Of a DNA stretch of 64,000 bases, positions 1-7,893 are shown piece after piece. Numbering within the stretch: position 1 is the stretch's first letter; the number at the start of each line of letters is the position of its first letter. The notes below the pieces were generated by a model. That model did no database searches, was not told the DNA's origin, and worked only from the letters and a program-made list of their open reading frames with translations. Source of the DNA: Aquitalea magnusonii (GTDB lineage: Bacteria > Pseudomonadota > Gammaproteobacteria > Burkholderiales > Chromobacteriaceae); the NCBI RefSeq assembly GCF_003202035.1, contig NZ_QJKC01000004.1, positions 217,461-281,460 on the forward strand, in the 5' to 3' direction. The position numbers were made by a program, and so were the translations under genes.

Positions 1-19
1 CCCGGCTGCATGATTTGCC

Positions 20-82
20 AACTTCATTATTAAGTAGTTCTTCTTTAAAAAGCGTACACCATATCCAGTGAATAATGAAGTT
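20..82. repeat. 12-bp perfect inverted repeat
   Basis: AACTTCATTATT at 20-31 is the exact reverse complement of AATAATGAAGTT at 71-82, with 39 bases between. It could be a bipartite operator or an RNA stem. No adjacent gene inside the window explains it. Confidence 0.6.
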
Positions 83-250
83 TGACTTACGTTTCCGGCC
101 TGAAATGCCAGTAATCTGTTTCAAATTTCACAATTTTCTGGAGTCCTTTGGCAGAAACAAGCCAAATTCGCTCTGATTTTAAAACACTGCCAACATCTTG
201 ACATTGGCATTTAATATCAATCACGACACACCGCCACCCGGCTGCATGCT

Positions 251-282
251 GTCAGCAGCCAGGGCACAAGCCCGCTGCTGAC
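251..282. other. Strong hairpin without a T tract
   Basis: GTCAGCAGC (251-259) pairs with GCTGCTGAC (274-282), and GGGC/GCCC (262-265, 270-273) closes an ACAA tetraloop inside, giving 13 base pairs with a two-base bulge. No T run follows on either strand, so it is not a canonical Rho-independent terminator. Confidence 0.5.
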
Positions 283-923
283 GGTCGGCATACGCTTAAC
301 AATCAATATTGTTCAAGACCGCAACAAAAGATAGTTCGAGCTTAAACAAAGCCGCTATCGTCCAGGACGGCATCAGATCCCCCCGGAAAGGGATCGCCAT
401 CATTCTGCAGCACCGCCGGCAAGCCAACTCTGTGCAACATCAAACGGCATCACCACAAGAGCCTGTCCAAGGCAGGCCGCCAGCCAACGGCAGAACCTTG
501 ATCCCGCCACCGCCACGGCCATCACGACGCACCGCATACCCGGCATTTGTGCCATATGCCCACCCTGCCTGCCCTTGCCCCGCCGCAGACAAAACGCCTG
601 AGCATCAAACACAAACCGGCCACAAGCCGGCAGCTGTTTTGGCCATGACATGGGCAGAACACTCAGGAAAAAGCATCCCGCCACCCCGGAAAATTCCGCA
701 CAGTCTTACTGAACATAGAGAAATTACTTATTCAGCATAGCGATCGCTCTACTTGGGCCTTTACCTACTGGTTTCGCCTGGTGGCTGCTTAATAAACTCC
801 AGACCAGCCAGCAAGCATCGCTAGTGGAGTCCGGCGCTCAAATTGCCACGCCTTCATGATGAACGCTGGAACATTGCAAGCGGACCACCGTCTTGGCCAC
901 CCGACAATGAAGGTCACGTCATC

Positions 924-1715
924 ATGCACAGCAAGCTTCCCTTTGCTCAACCCATACCGGGCAACCTGTCCCCGGCCAGCCAGAAGACCCTGCTGGACTG
1001 GATTCATACCGTCGGCCAGATCGAGACCGAAAACGAACTCAAGCTCTATCTGGACCACCTGCAATCGCAACTGCCCACCAAACACATGGTGATCACCCTG
1101 GGGCGCATCAACCAGCACCAGCAATTGCACCGCGTGGAAAAAGTAGTGAATGTCAGCTTTCCGGAAGACTGGGTAGAGCACTACATGAGCCACAACTACA
1201 TCAGCTGTGACCCGGTGCTGCGTTCGGTCATGGGGCAGGGCCCCATCCACTGGGCCGACAAGTTTTCCCGTGCCAAGGGCCAGCAGGAAAAACAGTTCAT
1301 CCAGGAACTGACCTCCATCGGCATGGGCAACGGCATCAGCTTCAGCGCACTGTCCGAACGGCAGAACCTGGTCTGTGTGCTATCGGTTTCCGGCAGTGAA
1401 ATCGGCAAGGACAGCCAGCTCACCGAAATGCTGAACAGCCTGCTGCTGCATCTGCGCCAAGCCGCCGGCCGGGTGGCCAATCTGGCGCCGGCCGCTCCCG
1501 CCGCCATGCCGCTGTCGCAGCGCGAATTCGACATTTTCCACTGGATGAGCCATGGCAAGACCAATTGGGAAATTGCCACCATCCTGGGCATTAGTGAAAG
1601 GACGGTGAAATTCCATGTCGCCAACATCATCCGCAAACTGAATGCCAACAACCGCACCCACGCCATCGTCATCGGCCTGCAACTGGGGCTGACCACGGTC
1701 GCCGGCACGATGTAG
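924..1715 (+). CDS. LuxR-family transcriptional regulator with autoinducer-binding domain
   Basis: 263 aa. The N-terminal half has the autoinducer-binding signature of LuxR/TraR proteins: W83, Y87, D96-P97 and W110 fall at nearly the same spacing as TraR W57, Y61, D70-P71 and W85. Residues about 196-258 form the GerE-type helix-turn-helix (SQRE, then EIATILGISERTVKFH). It should bind DNA in response to an acyl-homoserine lactone or similar ligand. No luxI-type synthase lies in the window, so it may be a LuxR solo. I chose the ATG at 924 because GAAGGT lies about 11 bases upstream. An in-frame start at 843 adds 27 residues that do not resemble the family. The ligand cannot be read from sequence. 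Confidence 0.85.
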   Translation: MHSKLPFAQPIPGNLSPASQKTLLDWIHTVGQIETENELKLYLDHLQSQLPTKHMVITLGRINQHQQLHRVEKVVNVSFPEDWVEHYMSHNYISCDPVLRSVMGQGPIHWADKFSRAKGQQEKQFIQELTSIGMGNGISFSALSERQNLVCVLSVSGSEIGKDSQLTEMLNSLLLHLRQAAGRVANLAPAAPAAMPLSQREFDIFHWMSHGKTNWEIATILGISERTVKFHVANIIRKLNANNRTHAIVIGLQLGLTTVAGTM

Positions 1716-1888
1716 CCTGCGGCAAGATGACAGAGCAGGCACTACAGCCAGTAACGGCAGAAACGGCTTGCCGCTAGAATCGATACTCCAATGGCAACTG
1801 CACCGTATCCGTGCGGTACAGCACTGTCAGAGGAGTTTCAATCTGCAAGTCTCTTCTTGATTGACCCATGCACTCACCTGAAACATTC

Positions 1889-1915
1889 GGCCCCGGCTTC
1901 ACGGGGCCTTTTTTT
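1889..1915 (+). terminator. Rho-independent terminator
   Basis: GGCCCCG (1889-1895), loop GCTTCA, CGGGGCC (1902-1908), then T7. It lies 175 bases after the LuxR stop and so probably ends that transcript. Apart from this hairpin I see nothing in the 338-bp gap 1716-2053. Confidence 0.8.
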
Positions 1916-2053
1916 GGCTGTGCGCCATGCTCTGCCCCGGCAACAGCATGAGCCTGCGCAAGCCATCACCAGCATCTTCCGGTCAAGACCCTGTTACAAG
2001 GCAGGGCGATTTGTTACAGTCGCTGCTCCTGCTGATTCCTCTGCTTACCGGCC

Positions 2054-3409
2054 ATGAATGCCTTTACCAGTTGCAACCCCGCCACCGCCGAGGTGGTGTT
2101 TACCCGTCCTGGCTGGAGCCAGGCCCAGCTTGACGACTCCATCCAGCGGCTGAAATCTGCCCAGACCCACTGGGCGGCCCTGAGCGTGTCCCAACGTGCC
2201 GAGCGCATGCTGAAACTGGCCGTGCAACTGGAAACCCACCGTGAACAACTGGCGGCGCTGGTGACACTGGAAGTCGGCAAGCGCACCGCCGAGTGCCTGG
2301 CCGAAATCGACAAGTCGGCGCAGCTGATACGCTATTACGCCGAGTTGGCCCCTGCCCTGCTGGCCCCGCAATCCATTGCCACCCAGGCCAGCCAGAGCGG
2401 TGTGGCCTTCGAGCCGCTGGGCTGCGTGCTGGCGGTGATGCCGTGGAACTTCCCCATCTGGCAATTGCTGCGCTTTGCCGTGCCGGCGCTGATGGCGGGC
2501 AATACCTGCCTGGTGAAACCCGCCCCCTCGGTGCCGCAATGCACGCAGTTGCTGCTGGAACTGGTGCACGCCGCCGGGCTGGATTGCCTGGACATCGCCT
2601 GGATCGATCACGAGCTGGTGGAAGAAGCCATCCGCCGCAGCGACGCCGTGGCCTTTACCGGCTCCACCCATACCGGACGCCTGATCGCCAGCCTGGCTGG
2701 CAAGCATCTGAAAAAAACCGTGCTGGAACTGGGCGGCAGCAATCCCTTTATCGTGCTGGCCGATGCCGATGTCGAGGCTGCCGCGCAGGATGCGGTCAAT
2801 TCGCGTTATCGCGACGCCGGCCAAAGCTGCAATGCGGCCAAACGCATGATCGTGGTGCCGGAAATTGCCGAGCAATTTGTTGCCGCCTTTGTCGCCGCCG
2901 CCAGCGCATTGCGCCCCGGCGACCCGCGCGACCCGGCCACCACCCTGTCACCGCTGACCCGCGCCGATCTGCGCGAGGCCCTGCATGCGCAGGTGCTGGA
3001 TGCCTGTCACCAGGGTGCCCGCCTGTTGCTGGGCGGCCAGTTGCCAGCGGCCCCCGGTTTCTTCTATCCGGCCACGGTGCTGGACCATGTACATGCCGGC
3101 TGTCGGGTTTATCACGAGGAAGTGTTCGGCCCGGTGGCCAGCATCCTGCGCGCCCGTGACGAGGCCGATGCCATCCGGCTGGCCAATGACACGCCGTTTG
3201 GCTTGGGTGCCTCCATCTATACCGCGGACACCACCCATGGCTGGGAACTGGCACGGCAGCTGGAAGTGGGCAGCGTCTTTCTCAACCGCCACACCAGCTC
3301 GGATCTGCGCCTGCCTTTTGGCGGCGTCAAGGCTTCCGGCTATGGGCGCGAGCTGTCGGAGTTCGGCCTGTATGAATTCGTCAATGTCAAAACCTACTGG
3401 CAGAAATAA
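2054..3409 (+). CDS. sad: NAD(P)-dependent succinate-semialdehyde dehydrogenase (Sad/YneI type)
   Basis: 451 aa, usual length for the short Sad/YneI branch of the aldehyde dehydrogenase superfamily. Visible catalytic residues are N132 (MPWNFP), K155 (VKPAPS), E225 (LELGGSNPF) and the nucleophile C259 (GQSCNAAKR). The enzyme would oxidise succinate semialdehyde to succinate, as in GABA or putrescine breakdown, but related aldehydes are possible substrates because several family members share these motifs. It starts soon after a terminator and stands apart from the transporter cluster that begins 76 bases downstream, although co-transcription cannot be excluded. No GABA transaminase gene is nearby. 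Confidence 0.8.
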   Translation: MNAFTSCNPATAEVVFTRPGWSQAQLDDSIQRLKSAQTHWAALSVSQRAERMLKLAVQLETHREQLAALVTLEVGKRTAECLAEIDKSAQLIRYYAELAPALLAPQSIATQASQSGVAFEPLGCVLAVMPWNFPIWQLLRFAVPALMAGNTCLVKPAPSVPQCTQLLLELVHAAGLDCLDIAWIDHELVEEAIRRSDAVAFTGSTHTGRLIASLAGKHLKKTVLELGGSNPFIVLADADVEAAAQDAVNSRYRDAGQSCNAAKRMIVVPEIAEQFVAAFVAAASALRPGDPRDPATTLSPLTRADLREALHAQVLDACHQGARLLLGGQLPAAPGFFYPATVLDHVHAGCRVYHEEVFGPVASILRARDEADAIRLANDTPFGLGASIYTADTTHGWELARQLEVGSVFLNRHTSSDLRLPFGGVKASGYGRELSEFGLYEFVNVKTYWQK

Positions 3410-3484
3410 GCCGCACGGCGGCCAGTGCGGCAATGCGCTACACTGGCCTGCTGTTTCGCTGCTGGCCGCCCTGCACGGTTTGTC

Positions 3485-3700
3485 ATGAAGTTTCGTCCTG
3501 CATCCACTACTGTCCTCGCCTGGCTGGTCTTGCTGGCCTGCTTGGGCTATTTCGGCCTGATTGCCGCCGCACCGGCCCTGTTGCAGGGCGATATCGGCGG
3601 CTGGCCGCGCGCCATCCTGCTGGCCTTGCTGTTGTTTCTGCTGTTTTTCGCAGTCACCCTGTGGCATATCCGGGCAAGCGACCGAAAGCCAGACGCATGA
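3485..3700 (+). CDS. Small inner-membrane protein preceding a sodium/solute symporter
   Basis: 71 aa with two hydrophobic segments (about residues 8-28 and 43-62) and a charged C terminus. Its stop overlaps the start of the symporter gene as ATGA, so the two are translationally coupled. ActP-like symporters are often preceded by a small two-helix protein such as YjcH (DUF485). This one occupies the same position, but I cannot show homology. I chose the start at 3485 (MKFRP). An in-frame extension from 3425 exists but adds a Cys-rich, unlikely leader. Confidence 0.6.
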   Translation: MKFRPASTTVLAWLVLLACLGYFGLIAAAPALLQGDIGGWPRAILLALLLFLLFFAVTLWHIRASDRKPDA

Positions 3701-5286
3701 GTCCGGCCACGCTTCTTTTCCTGCTGTTCATCGCCACCAGCCTGCTGCTGACCCGCCGGGCGGCACGGCTCACCCGTTCTGCCGATGACTTCTATACCGC
3801 CGGCGGACAATTGCCGGCCTGGCAAAATGGCCTGGCGCTGGCAGGCGACTTTCTGTCGGCAGCGGCCTTTCTCGGCTCCATCGGCATGTATCTGGGACAG
3901 GGCTACGACTCACTGGTGTATGCGGTAGGCACGCTGGCCGGCTGGCCGCTGTTGATGCTGCTGCTGGCCGACAAGCTGCGGGCACTGGGGCGCTACAGTG
4001 TGGCCGAGGTATTGGCCAGCCGTTTTGACGAGCGCCCGGTACGGCTGATGAGCATCATCAGCTCGCTCACCATCACGCTGTTTTATCTGATCGTGCAACT
4101 GGTCGGGGCCGGCAAGCTGTTGCAGTTGCTGTTCGGTCTGCCCTATCTGGCCGCAGTCGGGCTGGTGGTGTTGCTGATGGTGCTGCAAGTGGGGCTGGGC
4201 GGCATGCTGGCCACCAGCTGGGTACAGATGAGCAAGGCCGCGCTGATGCTGCTGTGTGCGCTATTGCTGGCCGGCGGGGTGCTGCAACGCTTCGGCTACA
4301 GCGCGCCCGCCCTGTTTGCCGAGGTAGACCGGCTCAGCCATGGACAGGCGCTCTTGCCCGGCCCATCGCTGTCCGACCCGCTGGATGCCCTGTCGCTGGG
4401 CCTGGGACTCAGCCTGGGCTTGCTGGGTCTGCCACATATCCTGCTGCGTTTTTTCACCGTGGCCGATGGCCGTGCTGCCCGCCACTCGGTGGGCTGGGCC
4501 ACCGGCATCGTCGGCCTGTTTTTCCTGCTGAATATCTTGATCGGCTATGGCGCACTGGTGCTGGTCGGGCCTGCCGCCCCATTTCATGATGCCGCCGGCA
4601 AGCTGCTGGGTGGCGGCAATATGGCGGCGCTGCATCTGGCCGCGCTACTGGGCGGGCCATGGCTGCAGGCACTGATTGCCGGCGTGGCCTTTGCCACCAT
4701 CCTGGCGGTGCTGGCCGGGCTGGCCATGGCCGGTGCCAGTGCCATCAGCCACGATCTGTATGCCTTGTGGCTATGCCGCGGTCAGGCTGATCCACAGCGG
4801 GAATGGCAGCTGTCGCGGCTGGCCGTGCTGCTGCTGGGAGTGGCCGCCGTGCTGCTGTCCACCCTGTTCCAGAATCTGAATATCGCCTTTCTGGTGGGCC
4901 TGGCTTTCGCCATCGCTGCCTCCAGCAATTTCCCGGTCCTGCTGCTGACCCTGCACTGGCGCGGCCTGACAGCGCGCGGGGCGCTGACCGGCGGCGGCTG
5001 CGGCATGCTGGCTGCGCTGGGGCTGATCATCAGCGGCCCGACCGTGTGGGTGGGCATGCTCGGCCATGCCCGGCCGCTGTTCCCCTATGCCAACCCGGCA
5101 TTGTTCTCCGTGCCGCTGGCCTTTGCCGCCGCCTGGCTGGCCTCGGTCTGCGACAAGGGGCATGGCCGCAGCATTGACGCGGCACAAGCAGGCGCCGACA
5201 CTGCCAATCATTCCACCTCATCCGGGCCAGCCTTGCAGCAAACAGGCTGGCCGCCAGCACAACACCGCAATAGAAAAACCACATGA
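3697..5286 (+). CDS. Sodium/solute symporter, SSS family (ActP-like)
   Basis: 529 aa integral membrane protein with about 13 hydrophobic segments. The N terminus has the SSS features DDFYTAGG and LAGDFLSAAAFLGS found in cation/acetate symporters. It should import a small carboxylate driven by Na+ or H+. The start ATG at 3697 overlaps the stop of the preceding small gene, and its own stop overlaps the next gene as ATGA. Because the downstream genes encode a GST, a cupin and a 2-hydroxyacid dehydrogenase, the substrate may be an organic acid other than acetate; this is inference. The last 45 residues are a hydrophilic tail. Confidence 0.8.
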   Translation: MSPATLLFLLFIATSLLLTRRAARLTRSADDFYTAGGQLPAWQNGLALAGDFLSAAAFLGSIGMYLGQGYDSLVYAVGTLAGWPLLMLLLADKLRALGRYSVAEVLASRFDERPVRLMSIISSLTITLFYLIVQLVGAGKLLQLLFGLPYLAAVGLVVLLMVLQVGLGGMLATSWVQMSKAALMLLCALLLAGGVLQRFGYSAPALFAEVDRLSHGQALLPGPSLSDPLDALSLGLGLSLGLLGLPHILLRFFTVADGRAARHSVGWATGIVGLFFLLNILIGYGALVLVGPAAPFHDAAGKLLGGGNMAALHLAALLGGPWLQALIAGVAFATILAVLAGLAMAGASAISHDLYALWLCRGQADPQREWQLSRLAVLLLGVAAVLLSTLFQNLNIAFLVGLAFAIAASSNFPVLLLTLHWRGLTARGALTGGGCGMLAALGLIISGPTVWVGMLGHARPLFPYANPALFSVPLAFAAAWLASVCDKGHGRSIDAAQAGADTANHSTSSGPALQQTGWPPAQHRNRKTT

Positions 5287-5906
5287 CCACACTGACTCTG
5301 TACGGCAACTGCTTTTCCGGCCATAGCTACAAGGTGCGCCTGGCACTGATGCTGGCCGATGTATCCCATGACTACGTTCATGTCGACCTGGCGCTGCCGC
5401 GCGCCGAACGCGCCGAGGACTTCCGCGCCGTCAGCCGCTTTGGCGAGGTGCCGGTGCTGGTAGCGGACGGTACCGCCATGTGCCAGTCCAATGCCATCCT
5501 GCAATGGCTGGCCGACAATTACGGTCGGCTGGATGGTGCGCCGGGCGAACGCCAGCTGGTGCGCGAATGGCTGTGCTGGGAGAGCAACCGTATCGGCTTC
5601 TCCCTGCCCAATCTGCGCCTGGCACGCAAGTTCTTCCCGCAACCGGCCGAGGTCACTGCCTGGCTGGAGCAACGGGTGCGCGCCGACCTGGCCGTGCTGG
5701 ACAACACCCTGAGCCAGCATGCCTACCTGATCGGCACGACCCCGACCATCGCCGACCTGTCGGCCAGTGCCTATCTGTGGTGGCTGGGCGATGCCGGACT
5801 GGACATCGCCAGCTGGCCGCATGTGGCGGCCTGGCTGCAGCGCATCAGCCAGCTGCCTGGCTGGCAGCATCCGGATGAGCTGATGGCGGCTGAGATTCCG
5901 GACTGA
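5283..5906 (+). CDS. Glutathione S-transferase family protein
   Basis: 207 aa, typical GST length. The N-terminal thioredoxin-like domain (MTTLTLYGNCFSGHSYKVRL) has the GST beta-alpha-beta pattern, with the cis-proline region at GEVPVLVADG and the SNAIL glutathione-binding segment (residues about 65-70). The all-alpha C-terminal domain follows. It is probably cytosolic and conjugates or reduces an electrophilic substrate with glutathione. Its start overlaps the symporter stop by four bases, so it belongs to the same operon. The specific substrate is unknown. Confidence 0.8.
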   Translation: MTTLTLYGNCFSGHSYKVRLALMLADVSHDYVHVDLALPRAERAEDFRAVSRFGEVPVLVADGTAMCQSNAILQWLADNYGRLDGAPGERQLVREWLCWESNRIGFSLPNLRLARKFFPQPAEVTAWLEQRVRADLAVLDNTLSQHAYLIGTTPTIADLSASAYLWWLGDAGLDIASWPHVAAWLQRISQLPGWQHPDELMAAEIPD

Positions 5907-5926
5907 AACACACAGGGGGAAACGTG

Positions 5927-6439
5927 ATGGAACGGCCATCCTGCATCAGACACTGGCGCGAGCTGCAAGAAGCGGACACGGCCAGTTACCCGGGCAGCAG
6001 CGAGTTGCTGTCCATCGGTTCGCCGCTGGGCCGCTTTTTTGGCCTGCAGCGCATCGGCATTCATCATGAACTGCTGCCGCCGGGTCGTCGTACTTCCTGG
6101 CCGCATGCCGAAAAGACCGAGGACGAATTCGTCTACGTGCTGGAAGGCGAACCGGATGTCTGGCTGGATGGCGTGCTGCATCGCCTGCAAGCCGGTGACT
6201 CGGTGGGTTTTCCCGCCGGCAGCGGCATTGCCCACAGCTTCCTTAACAATACCGCGCACGATGTGCGGCTGCTGTGTGTGGGCGACCGCGACCGCGACGA
6301 CAACCAGCTGCACTACCCGCTGCATCCGGCGCGCAATGATGCGCTTGGCCCTCGTCACTGGCGTGATTGCCCCGGCCAGTTGCAGGGCGCACACGACGGT
6401 CTGCCGGATGCCTTGCGCGCACAACAGGAGCATGACTGA
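5927..6439 (+). CDS. Cupin-domain protein
   Basis: 170 aa with a single conserved cupin barrel. Metal-binding candidates are the His and Glu residues in SWPHAEKTEDEFVYVLEG (motif 1, residues about 59-76) and the His in AGSGIAHSFLN (motif 2). AGGGGGA at 5914-5920 sits six bases before ATG 5927, which I prefer to the GTG at 5924. The stop lies one base before the next start. Cupins include dioxygenases, isomerases and sugar-binding proteins, and nothing here selects among them. Operon position suggests a step in the same organic-acid pathway. Confidence 0.75.
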   Translation: MERPSCIRHWRELQEADTASYPGSSELLSIGSPLGRFFGLQRIGIHHELLPPGRRTSWPHAEKTEDEFVYVLEGEPDVWLDGVLHRLQAGDSVGFPAGSGIAHSFLNNTAHDVRLLCVGDRDRDDNQLHYPLHPARNDALGPRHWRDCPGQLQGAHDGLPDALRAQQEHD

Positions 6440-6440
6440 C

Positions 6441-7841
6441 ATGCCCCCGTTTCTCGCTGCCGTTGCCGCCATCATCGGGCCGCAACATCTGCTGACCCAG
6501 CCGCAGGATACCGCCGCCTACGCCCTGGACTACCGCCGCCGCTATCAGGGCCTGCCGCTGGCGGTGGCCCTGCCCGGCAGCACGGCCGAAGTGGCGGCAC
6601 TGCTGCAGCTGTGTCAGGCACATCAGGTCGCCGTGGTGCCGCAAGGCGGCAACACCTCCACCTGTGGCGCCGCCACGCCGGATGCCTCCGGCCGCCAGCT
6701 GGTGATCGGCCTGCGCCGGCTCAACCGTCTGCGCGCCATCGACACCGCCAATGACAGCATCACGGTGGAGGCCGGCATGACGCTGGCCCAGCTACAACAG
6801 CTGGCCGCAGACGCCGGCCGGCTGTTTCCGCTGTCCCTGGCCAGCGAAGGCAGCTGCCAGATCGGTGGCAATCTTTCCACCAATGCCGGCGGGCTGGCAG
6901 TGCTGCGTTACGGCACCATGCGCGAACTGACACTGGGGCTGGAAGTGGTGCTGCCGGATGGGCGGGTGCTGCATCAGCTCTCCGCCCTGCGCAAGGACAC
7001 CAGCGGGCTGGATGTAAAGCAGCTGTTTATCGGGGCAGAAGGCCAGCTGGGGCTGATTACCGCCGCCACGCTCAAGCTGTTTCCGCTGCCCACCGCCCAT
7101 GCCACGGCCTGGCTGGGGGTAGCGGGCAGCCAGGCCGCCATCGCCCTGCTGTCGGCCTTGCGCCAGGCTTTTGGCGACCGGCTGACCACTTTTGAAATCA
7201 TGTCGCAAGCCTGCCAGCAGCTGCTGGACAAATACCACCCCGGCCAGCTGCCCTTCATCCAGCCGTGGGCGGTACTGGTGGAGCTATCCGACAGCGGCGA
7301 CAGCCAGGCACTGCAACAGCAGCTGGTGGACTGGCTGGCCACACAGACGCTGGGTGACGGCGTGCTGGCACACAGCGAAGCCGAACGCCAGCGCCTGTGG
7401 CAGCTGCGTGAAGCCATGTCGGAAACCCAGAAGCGCGATGGCCCCAGCATCAAGCACGATATCGGCGTCCCCAGCTCGGCCATTCCGGTCTTTCTGGCCG
7501 AGTGCGAGGCGGCACTGACTCGCGCCTTTCCCGGCGTGCGCATCCTTGCCTTCGGCCATGCCGGCGATGGCAATCTGCATTACAACATCAGCTTTACCCG
7601 GCCGGACAATGCCGATCTGTTCGAGGACGAGGATAGCGTCAATGCCATCGTCTACGAGCTGGTCTACCGCCATCAGGGCACACTGGCGGCAGAGCATGGT
7701 GTGGGCCAGCTCAAGGGCCACTGGCTGCAGCGCTACCAGGACCCGCTTGCCCTGCAGCTGATGCGCAGCATCAAGCAGCTGCTGGACCCGCAGGGGCTGA
7801 TGAATCCCGGCAAGTGGTTGTCCGCTCTCGGCGATGAATAG
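6441..7841 (+). CDS. FAD-linked oxidase, GlcD/D-2-hydroxyglutarate dehydrogenase type
   Basis: 466 aa. The N-terminal PCMH-type FAD domain includes VVPQGGNTSTCGAA and, further on, CQIGGNLSTNAGG. The C-terminal FAD-oxidase domain carries FGHAGDGNLHYN and EHGVGQLK, the His-rich metal and substrate motifs of D-lactate, glycolate and D-2-hydroxyglutarate dehydrogenases. It should oxidise a D-2-hydroxyacid to the 2-oxoacid and pass electrons to quinone or an electron-transfer protein. The AGGAG at 6426-6430 favours ATG 6441 (spacing 10) over ATG 6432. It is last in the transporter-GST-cupin cluster, which suggests uptake and oxidation of a hydroxyacid. The exact substrate is not determined. Confidence 0.8.
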   Translation: MPPFLAAVAAIIGPQHLLTQPQDTAAYALDYRRRYQGLPLAVALPGSTAEVAALLQLCQAHQVAVVPQGGNTSTCGAATPDASGRQLVIGLRRLNRLRAIDTANDSITVEAGMTLAQLQQLAADAGRLFPLSLASEGSCQIGGNLSTNAGGLAVLRYGTMRELTLGLEVVLPDGRVLHQLSALRKDTSGLDVKQLFIGAEGQLGLITAATLKLFPLPTAHATAWLGVAGSQAAIALLSALRQAFGDRLTTFEIMSQACQQLLDKYHPGQLPFIQPWAVLVELSDSGDSQALQQQLVDWLATQTLGDGVLAHSEAERQRLWQLREAMSETQKRDGPSIKHDIGVPSSAIPVFLAECEAALTRAFPGVRILAFGHAGDGNLHYNISFTRPDNADLFEDEDSVNAIVYELVYRHQGTLAAEHGVGQLKGHWLQRYQDPLALQLMRSIKQLLDPQGLMNPGKWLSALGDE

Positions 7842-7893
7842 CGGCTGACAGCTCTGTCACGCTCCCGGTAACGTTACGCCCTTGCTGGCCACG

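Larger units (their letters stand above)
1..923. other. Gene-poor leader region
   Basis: I find no convincing gene here. The first 240 bases are AT-richer than the rest of the window. They contain a 12-bp inverted repeat (20-31 and 71-82), a 12-mer CCCGGCTGCATG at 1-12 that recurs at 237-248, a strong hairpin at 251-282 and a 10-bp palindrome AGCGATCGCT at 739-748. The open frames at 309-740 (+) and 400-684 (-) overlap each other, translate to biased Pro/Ala/Arg-rich sequence and lack ribosome binding sites. The promoter of the LuxR-type gene must lie in this stretch, but I could not pick one. Confidence 0.5.

Noticed and set aside
309..740. Open frame in the leader region
   Set aside because: Translation is biased and unlike any family, it overlaps an antisense frame of similar length, and no ribosome binding site is present.
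7865..7890. Palindrome GTAACGTTAC and weak stem between convergent genes
   Set aside because: No T run on either strand and the stem overlaps a stop codon. Too weak to call a terminator.
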